Source: Clostridia bacterium
GTDB lineage: Bacteria; Bacillota; Clostridia; Oscillospirales; CAG-272
DNA length: 18,900 nucleotides
Assembly (NCBI GenBank): GCA_017612655.1
Contig: JAGAFM010000050.1
Coordinates: 1-18,900, forward strand
Reading direction: 5' to 3'
Below are positions 14,953 through 18,900 of the stretch, in pieces (position 1 is the first letter of the stretch; every line of letters starts with the position of its first letter). Under the pieces are notes generated by a model. The model did no database searches. It was not told the DNA's origin and was given only the letters and a program-made list of their open reading frames with translations. The translations under genes were made by a program, and so were the position numbers.

Positions 14953-17900
14953 TCACAGTTTCCGGACGGAAAGGGTTACGGTTTCTCCGTTGAGATTCCA
15001 TTCCTTCGCAAACGTCAGTTCCTCGCCGTAGCGAACCGCTTCGCAAAGCGTGTCGCGACAGATCGAGGTCTCATTTCTGCGGAGAATCTCCTGGACTTTT
15101 TCGCTTCCCTGAATTCCAACCCAGATATGGTCGGTCACATCGAATCCGCTGTCTTTCCGCATCGTCTGGATTTTCGACAGCAGTTCACGGACCATGCCCT
15201 CCTCCAGAAGTTCGGGGGTAAGATTGGTATCAAGCACCACGGAAATACCGCCGTCCGAAACGGATTCCCATCCCGCCTTCTGCGACACGGAGATCAGAAG
15301 ATCATCCTTGGACAGCTCCGCCTTTGAGCCGTCCGGGAGCGTCAGAACCAGTTTCCCTGTTTCTTCCAGTTCGTCCATGGCAGCCGTACCGTCCAGGGAC
15401 GCCAGCGTTTCCCGAATCGCTCCGAGCAGCTTGCCGAACCGCGGTCCCAGCGTCCTCATCTGCGGCTTGAAGGAATAGTCCGTGAATTCCCGGACCGAAT
15501 CCGTAAACCGGACATCCTTGACGTTCAGCTCATCCTCGATGATCGAGCAACAGAAATCCGGGAGCGAAAAATCCGACTTGACATAAGCGCAGGCAAGGGG
15601 CTGGCGGTTCTTGAGGTTCGCCTGATTCCGGCAGGCGCGCCCCAGAACCACGACGGAGAGAACATCTTCCATTTCCTTTTCGAGATCGGGAAGGATCCTG
15701 GTTTCGTCCGCTTTCGGAAAATCGCAGAGATGAACGCTCTCAGGCGCTTCCGGATCCACGGAACAGACAAGATTCCGATAGATCTCTTCGGAGAGGAACG
15801 GAACCATGGGAGCCGAAATCTTGGCGAGCGTGACGAGCGCGGTAGAGAGGGTCAGATAAGCGTTGATCTTATCCTGCTCCATTCCCTTTGCCCAGAACCT
15901 TTCACGGTTTCTCCGGACGTACCAGTTGGACAGTTCATCCACGAAATCCGTCAGTGCCCGGCAGGTTTCGGGAAGTTTATAGGAAGAAAGACACTCGTCG
16001 ACGGTACGGACGGTCGACTGCAGCCGGGAGAGAATCCAGCGGTCCATGACATTCAGGGTGTTTTCGTCCATCCGGTGTTCCGTCGGATTAAACGAGTCGA
16101 TGTTCGCGTAAAGAACGTAGAACGCGTACGTGTTCCAGAGCGTTCCCATGAACTTCCTCTGTCCTTCCGTCACAGCCTCCGCATAGAAACGGTTGGGAAG
16201 CCATGGAGCAGAATTGGAATAAAAATACCAGCGGATGGCATCGGCCCCGAACTGTTCCAGAGCCTCGAACGGGTCCACGGTATTTCCCTTCGACTTGGAC
16301 ATCTTCTGACCGTCCTTGTCCAGAACATGCCCGAGGACAAGAACATTGCGGTAGGGAGCGCAGTCAAAAAGGAGTGTGGAGATGGCCATCAGGGAATAGA
16401 ACCAGCCGCGCGTCTGGTCAACGCCTTCCGAAATGAAGTCCGCCGGGAAGTGAGACTCAAAGATCTCCCGGTTCTCAAACGGATAATGCCACTGCGCGAA
16501 GGGCATGGAACCCGAATCAAACCAGCAGTCGATCACCTCGGGAACCCGGTGCATCTCTCCTCCGCATTCCGGACAGGTGATCGTAACCGCGTCGATGAAC
16601 GGACAGTGGAGTTCCACCCCGTCCGGGCAGTTGCCGGAACGTTCCTTCAGTTCCGCCCGGGATCCGATTGCCTGACGGCAGCCGCAGGCGCATTCCCAGA
16701 TATTCAGCGGCGTTCCCCAGTAGCGGTTCCGGGACACTCCCCAGTCCTGAATGTTCTCAAGCCAGTCCCCGAACCGACCCTTTCCAATGGAGGCGGGAAT
16801 CCAGTTGACCGTCGCATTGTTGCGGATCAGCTGTTCCTTGACAGCCGTCATCTTGATAAACCAGGAATCTCTCGCGTAGTAGAGAAGCGGCGTTCCGCAG
16901 CGCCAGCAATGGGGATACTCGTGCTCAAATTTCGGCGCGGAAAATAATTTTCCTTCATTATTTAAGTCAGCCAGGATTTTCGGATCCGCATCCTTGACGA
17001 AAAGGCCGGCGTAATCCGTCTCCTGCGTCATCTCGCCCTTCGTGTTGACAAACTGGACAAAGGGAAGATCGTACGTCCGTCCGACCCGTGCGTCATCTTC
17101 GCCGAACGCCGGGGCAATGTGAACAATTCCGGTTCCGTCGGTCATCGTGACATATCCGTCGCAGGTGACATAGAACCCGTTTTTGGCCTGTTTCGCGACC
17201 GCATCTCCGGTCGCGCGGAAAAGCGGTTCGTATTTTTTCCCTTCAAGATCCTTTCCTTTCATCCTGTCGAGGATCTCGTAGGCGGGCGCTCCGTCCCGGG
17301 AAAGGGGGCCGAGCACGGAATCCAGCAGGGCTTCCGCCAGATAATAGACGAATCCGTCCGCGGCGGACACCCGGCAGTAGGTTTCCTCAGGGTTCACGCA
17401 AAGCGCGACGTTGGAAGGAAGCGTCCACGGTGTGGTGGTCCATACCAGGAAAAAGGCGTCTTCCCCGCTGACCCGGAATCTGACGACCGCGGAGCGCTCC
17501 TTGACGGTCTTGTATCCCTGTGCAACCTCGTGGGAAGACAGAGGGGTGCCGCATCTGGGGCAGTAAGGGACGATCTTGAACCCTTTGTACAGAAGCCCCC
17601 GGTCGTAAATCTGCTTGAGCGCCCACCATTCCGACTCAATAAAGGAATCGTGATAGGTCACGTAGGGATCGTTCATATCCGCCCAGAACCCGACGGTGCG
17701 GGAGAAATCCTCCCACATTCCCTTGTATTTCCAGACGGATTCCTTGCATTTCTCCACAAAAGGAGCCAGACCGTACGCTTCGATCTGTTCCTTTCCGTTG
17801 ATTCCGATTGCTTTCTCCACTTCAAGCTCGACGGGAAGTCCGTGCGTATCCCAGCCGGCTTTCCGGGTTACATGCATCCCTTTCATCGTATAGTAACGGG

Positions 17901-18120
17901 GAAGCATGTCCTTGATTACACGGGTCAGAACATGTCCGATGTGGGGTTTTCCGTTCGCCGTGGGCGGACCGTCGTAAAAGGTGAACTCGGGACAGTTCTC
18001 CCGGTTTTTCATGCTCTTTTCGAAAATCCGGTTCTCTTCCCAGAATTTCGCCGTTTTCTTCTCTCTTTCCACAAAATTCAGACTGGCAGGTACTTTCTCG
18101 TACAACATCGTCTCTTCCAT
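14953..18120 (-). CDS. ileS: Isoleucyl-tRNA synthetase (IleRS2 type)
   Basis: Charges tRNA-Ile with isoleucine and edits valine. It has 1055 residues, the length of the IleRS2 (eukaryote-like) class rather than the roughly 930-residue IleRS1. The N-terminal block GPPTANGKPHIGH (HIGH motif, ending at residue 63) and KMSKSKGN (606-613) form the class I catalytic site. The CP1 editing domain contains TTTPWTLPSN and GTGIVHIAPAFGEDD. Cys pairs CPRCG, CWRCG and CPECGG suggest zinc knuckles. The C-terminal part carries the anticodon-binding helices (DRWILSRLQ, LSNWYVRRNRERFW). AAAGGA lies three bases before the ATG; a second ATG four codons later (MLYEKVP) is a plausible alternative. It is controlled by the T-box leader directly upstream. 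IleRS2 enzymes are usually less sensitive to mupirocin than IleRS1 (established for the class). Confidence 0.97.
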   Translation of the reverse strand: MEETMLYEKVPASLNFVEREKKTAKFWEENRIFEKSMKNRENCPEFTFYDGPPTANGKPHIGHVLTRVIKDMLPRYYTMKGMHVTRKAGWDTHGLPVELEVEKAIGINGKEQIEAYGLAPFVEKCKESVWKYKGMWEDFSRTVGFWADMNDPYVTYHDSFIESEWWALKQIYDRGLLYKGFKIVPYCPRCGTPLSSHEVAQGYKTVKERSAVVRFRVSGEDAFFLVWTTTPWTLPSNVALCVNPEETYCRVSAADGFVYYLAEALLDSVLGPLSRDGAPAYEILDRMKGKDLEGKKYEPLFRATGDAVAKQAKNGFYVTCDGYVTMTDGTGIVHIAPAFGEDDARVGRTYDLPFVQFVNTKGEMTQETDYAGLFVKDADPKILADLNNEGKLFSAPKFEHEYPHCWRCGTPLLYYARDSWFIKMTAVKEQLIRNNATVNWIPASIGKGRFGDWLENIQDWGVSRNRYWGTPLNIWECACGCRQAIGSRAELKERSGNCPDGVELHCPFIDAVTITCPECGGEMHRVPEVIDCWFDSGSMPFAQWHYPFENREIFESHFPADFISEGVDQTRGWFYSLMAISTLLFDCAPYRNVLVLGHVLDKDGQKMSKSKGNTVDPFEALEQFGADAIRWYFYSNSAPWLPNRFYAEAVTEGQRKFMGTLWNTYAFYVLYANIDSFNPTEHRMDENTLNVMDRWILSRLQSTVRTVDECLSSYKLPETCRALTDFVDELSNWYVRRNRERFWAKGMEQDKINAYLTLSTALVTLAKISAPMVPFLSEEIYRNLVCSVDPEAPESVHLCDFPKADETRILPDLEKEMEDVLSVVVLGRACRNQANLKNRQPLACAYVKSDFSLPDFCCSIIEDELNVKDVRFTDSVREFTDYSFKPQMRTLGPRFGKLLGAIRETLASLDGTAAMDELEETGKLVLTLPDGSKAELSKDDLLISVSQKAGWESVSDGGISVVLDTNLTPELLEEGMVRELLSKIQTMRKDSGFDVTDHIWVGIQGSEKVQEILRRNETSICRDTLCEAVRYGEELTFAKEWNLNGETVTLSVRKL

Positions 18121-18155
18121 GGATCCTTTCTGATTGATTTGTGTGCCCTGTGTTC

Positions 18156-18430
18156 AAAAAAACGGGTCTGACCCGCCGGAAATCCGGAACAGGACAGACC
18201 ATCCGTCTGCAACCACCTATTCAAGTCCACTTCGGTCAGCGCCAGGCAAACCGTGCCCCGGTTACGGAGGGGATCCGTCTCGGCTTACTGAACGGCCGTC
18301 CGCGGCCGCCGTTCTGCTTCGCAACTCGGAAGGGATCTTCGGAAGGCAGTTCCCTGCCGCGCTCCCAGCTCTGCGCGACTCTCTGTGAGTTCCCTGCCGC
18401 CTACTCGCTTCGTCAATGTCTTTGGAATTG
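18156..18430 (-). ncRNA. T-box leader (tRNA-Ile responsive) of ileS, with atypical bulge
   Basis: On the minus strand stem I shows GCGAGTAGG, AGAGAG and the specifier context CGAAG-ATC-CCTTCCGAG, giving AUC (18336-18334), Ile; the flanking CCTTCCGAG is identical to the Trp T-box in this window. Antiterminator: A1 AGG/CCT (18218-18216 / 18193-18191), A2 GCAGAC/GTCTGT (18210-18205 / 18199-18194). The bulge between them is TGGTT (18215-18211) rather than the seven-base TGGNACC. The UGGU part fits discriminator A73 of tRNA-Ile. The competing terminator GGTCTG/CAGACC (18200-18195 / 18170-18165), with an inner CCGG-ATTT-CCGG hairpin, is followed by seven T (18162-18156). Confidence 0.88.
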
Positions 18431-18437
18431 TCAATTA

Positions 18438-18466
18438 ATGATATCATAACATCGGGGGAAAGTCAA
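18438..18466 (-). promoter_or_regulatory. Promoter of the ileS T-box transcript
   Basis: TTGACT (18466-18461) and TATCAT (18443-18438) with 17 bp spacing, and TGA before the -10 (extended -10). The expected start is near 18431, just upstream of stem I of the T-box. Confidence 0.7.
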
Positions 18467-18472
18467 GTCTTT

Positions 18473-18505
18473 CCGCAAGGGTTGCGCACCGGTTTGCGGT
18501 TTTTT
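18473..18505 (+). terminator. Terminator-like hairpin on the plus strand, upstream of ileS
   Basis: CCGCAA (18473-18478) pairs with TTGCGG (18494-18499), with a GGT/ACC inner pairing, followed by six T (18500-18505) on the plus strand. No plus-strand gene precedes it, so it would stop only antisense transcripts leaving the ileS region. On the minus strand the hairpin is followed by A and lies just before the ileS -35. Confidence 0.4.
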
Positions 18506-18524
18506 GGCAAGTTTTCCGTTTTTC

Positions 18525-18540
18525 CGTTTCACGTGAAACG
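18525..18540. other. parS-like centromere site (ParB-binding palindrome)
   Basis: CGTTTCACGTGAAACG is a perfect 16-bp palindrome. Its 14-bp core GTTTCACGTGAAAC equals the core of the Bacillus subtilis parS consensus TGTTTCACGTGAAACA; only the two outermost bases differ. It lies between genes, 40 bases after the stop of the right-edge gene. ParB (Spo0J) spreads from such sites to organise and segregate the origin region, so the window may lie origin-proximal (inference). Neither parA nor parB is in the window. Confidence 0.8.
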
Positions 18541-18580
18541 AAAAATATAATGGTTTTGTTGCAGTTTTCTGAAAAGTTGC

Positions 18581-18900
18581 CTATAAAAGTCCGACAATCT
18601 GCAGATAATCCGCCAGAATCAGCGTCCTGAGCTCCGAGGGACGGATTCCCGCCCGCCAGGCGATAAGATTCAGCCTCCGTTCGGTACTCTGCTTCATCGT
18701 GAGGCGGATGCCTCTGCCAAGCAGACTCCCCTCCTCGGTTCTCCCCCGGGCAAGAATGTAGTCTTCCCCGATCCGGGAAAGGGGCAGACCCTTTTCCAGG
18801 GCAGCCTCTCCTTCCTCTCCGGAGGGAACGGATGCAATCCAGCGTTCCAAAATCCACCGCAGCGCGCTCGCACGGGGCATTCCGGTCTGCTCTCCGAAGC
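18581..18900 (-). CDS. Hypothetical protein, C-terminal part, ribbon-helix-helix-like end
   Basis: The frame is open to the right edge of the window, so the start lies outside. The ATG at 18878-18880 is internal and has no SD, and upstream in-frame codons continue. About 106 residues are visible. The last 45 have the order of a ribbon-helix-helix DNA-binding fold: a basic strand RGIRLTMKQ, then helix STERRLNLIAWRAG, then helix IRPSELRTLILADYLQ. The preceding part is rich in Glu, Arg and Ser without known motif. The stop is TAG at 18581-18583. I do not recognise a named family. DNA binding is inference from pattern only; adjacency to the parS-like site is noted, without evidence of a functional link. 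Confidence 0.5.
   Translation of the reverse strand, partial: FGEQTGMPRASALRWILERWIASVPSGEEGEAALEKGLPLSRIGEDYILARGRTEEGSLLGRGIRLTMKQSTERRLNLIAWRAGIRPSELRTLILADYLQIVGLL

Noticed and set aside
18525..18540. The palindrome as a Noc-binding site or an intrinsic terminator
   Set aside because: Noc sites have a CCCGGG centre, whereas this one has CACGTG. No T-run follows on either strand, so it is not a terminator.
18444..18857. Minus-strand ORF of 137 codons overlapping the right-edge gene
   Set aside because: It runs through the parS-like palindrome and the ileS promoter in another frame and has no SD. The RHH-like frame explains the region better.
1..18900. CRISPR arrays, insertion sequences, tRNA or rRNA genes
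   Set aside because: I saw no regularly spaced direct repeats, transposase motifs, terminal repeats or cloverleaf sequences.

Overview
The window looks like chromosomal DNA of a fairly GC-rich Firmicute (Bacillota), probably a clostridial lineage. The signs are two T-box leaders, strong SD motifs (AGGAGG-like), TTGACA-17-TATAAT promoters, a fused shikimate dehydrogenase/kinase and a parS-type centromere palindrome. I cannot name the species. Almost everything right of about 2.6 kb is on the minus strand.

Left part (1-2580): a visibly more AT-rich segment on the plus strand. It holds the 3' part of an unrecognised, possibly beta-propeller protein, a roughly 300-bp gap without a convincing gene, and a single-gene unit for an AAA_14/DUF4143 ATPase. 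That unit has its own consensus promoter and a strong terminator.

Centre (2629-10600, minus): one long aromatic amino acid operon. Transcription order is chorismate mutase::dehydroquinate synthase fusion (aroB), chorismate synthase (aroC), shikimate dehydrogenase::kinase fusion (aroE-aroK), type II dehydroquinase (aroQ), EPSP synthase (aroA), prephenate dehydrogenase (tyrA), DAHP synthase, and a PaaI-like thioesterase. Together they cover every step from E4P+PEP to chorismate, plus mutase and dehydrogenase steps toward tyrosine. Four of the junctions overlap or nearly overlap, so translation is probably coupled. The operon has its own extended -10 promoter and a leader of about 245 nt. The leader encodes a 39-residue peptide with 5 Phe and 4 Tyr, followed by an intrinsic terminator just before aroB: a candidate ribosome-mediated attenuator.

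Upstream (10659-12500, minus): a TrpB2-type tryptophan synthase beta chain under a tRNA-Trp T-box (specifier UGG, antiacceptor UGGC). A 17-codon mini-ORF containing one Trp codon lies between the T-box terminator and trpB2.

Right part (12579-18900, minus): ileS (IleRS2 type) behind a tRNA-Ile T-box (specifier AUC) with an unusual shortened antiterminator bulge. It is followed by an MFS transporter and a membrane-anchored glycerophosphodiester phosphodiesterase, probably cotranscribed. Further right are a 16-bp parS-like palindrome and the 3' part of a gene with a ribbon-helix-helix-like C-terminus.

The most notable points are the Phe/Tyr leader attenuator, the CM::DHQS fusion with all AroQ catalytic residues, an apparent one-base deletion at the start of tyrA, the atypical Ile T-box bulge, and parS.
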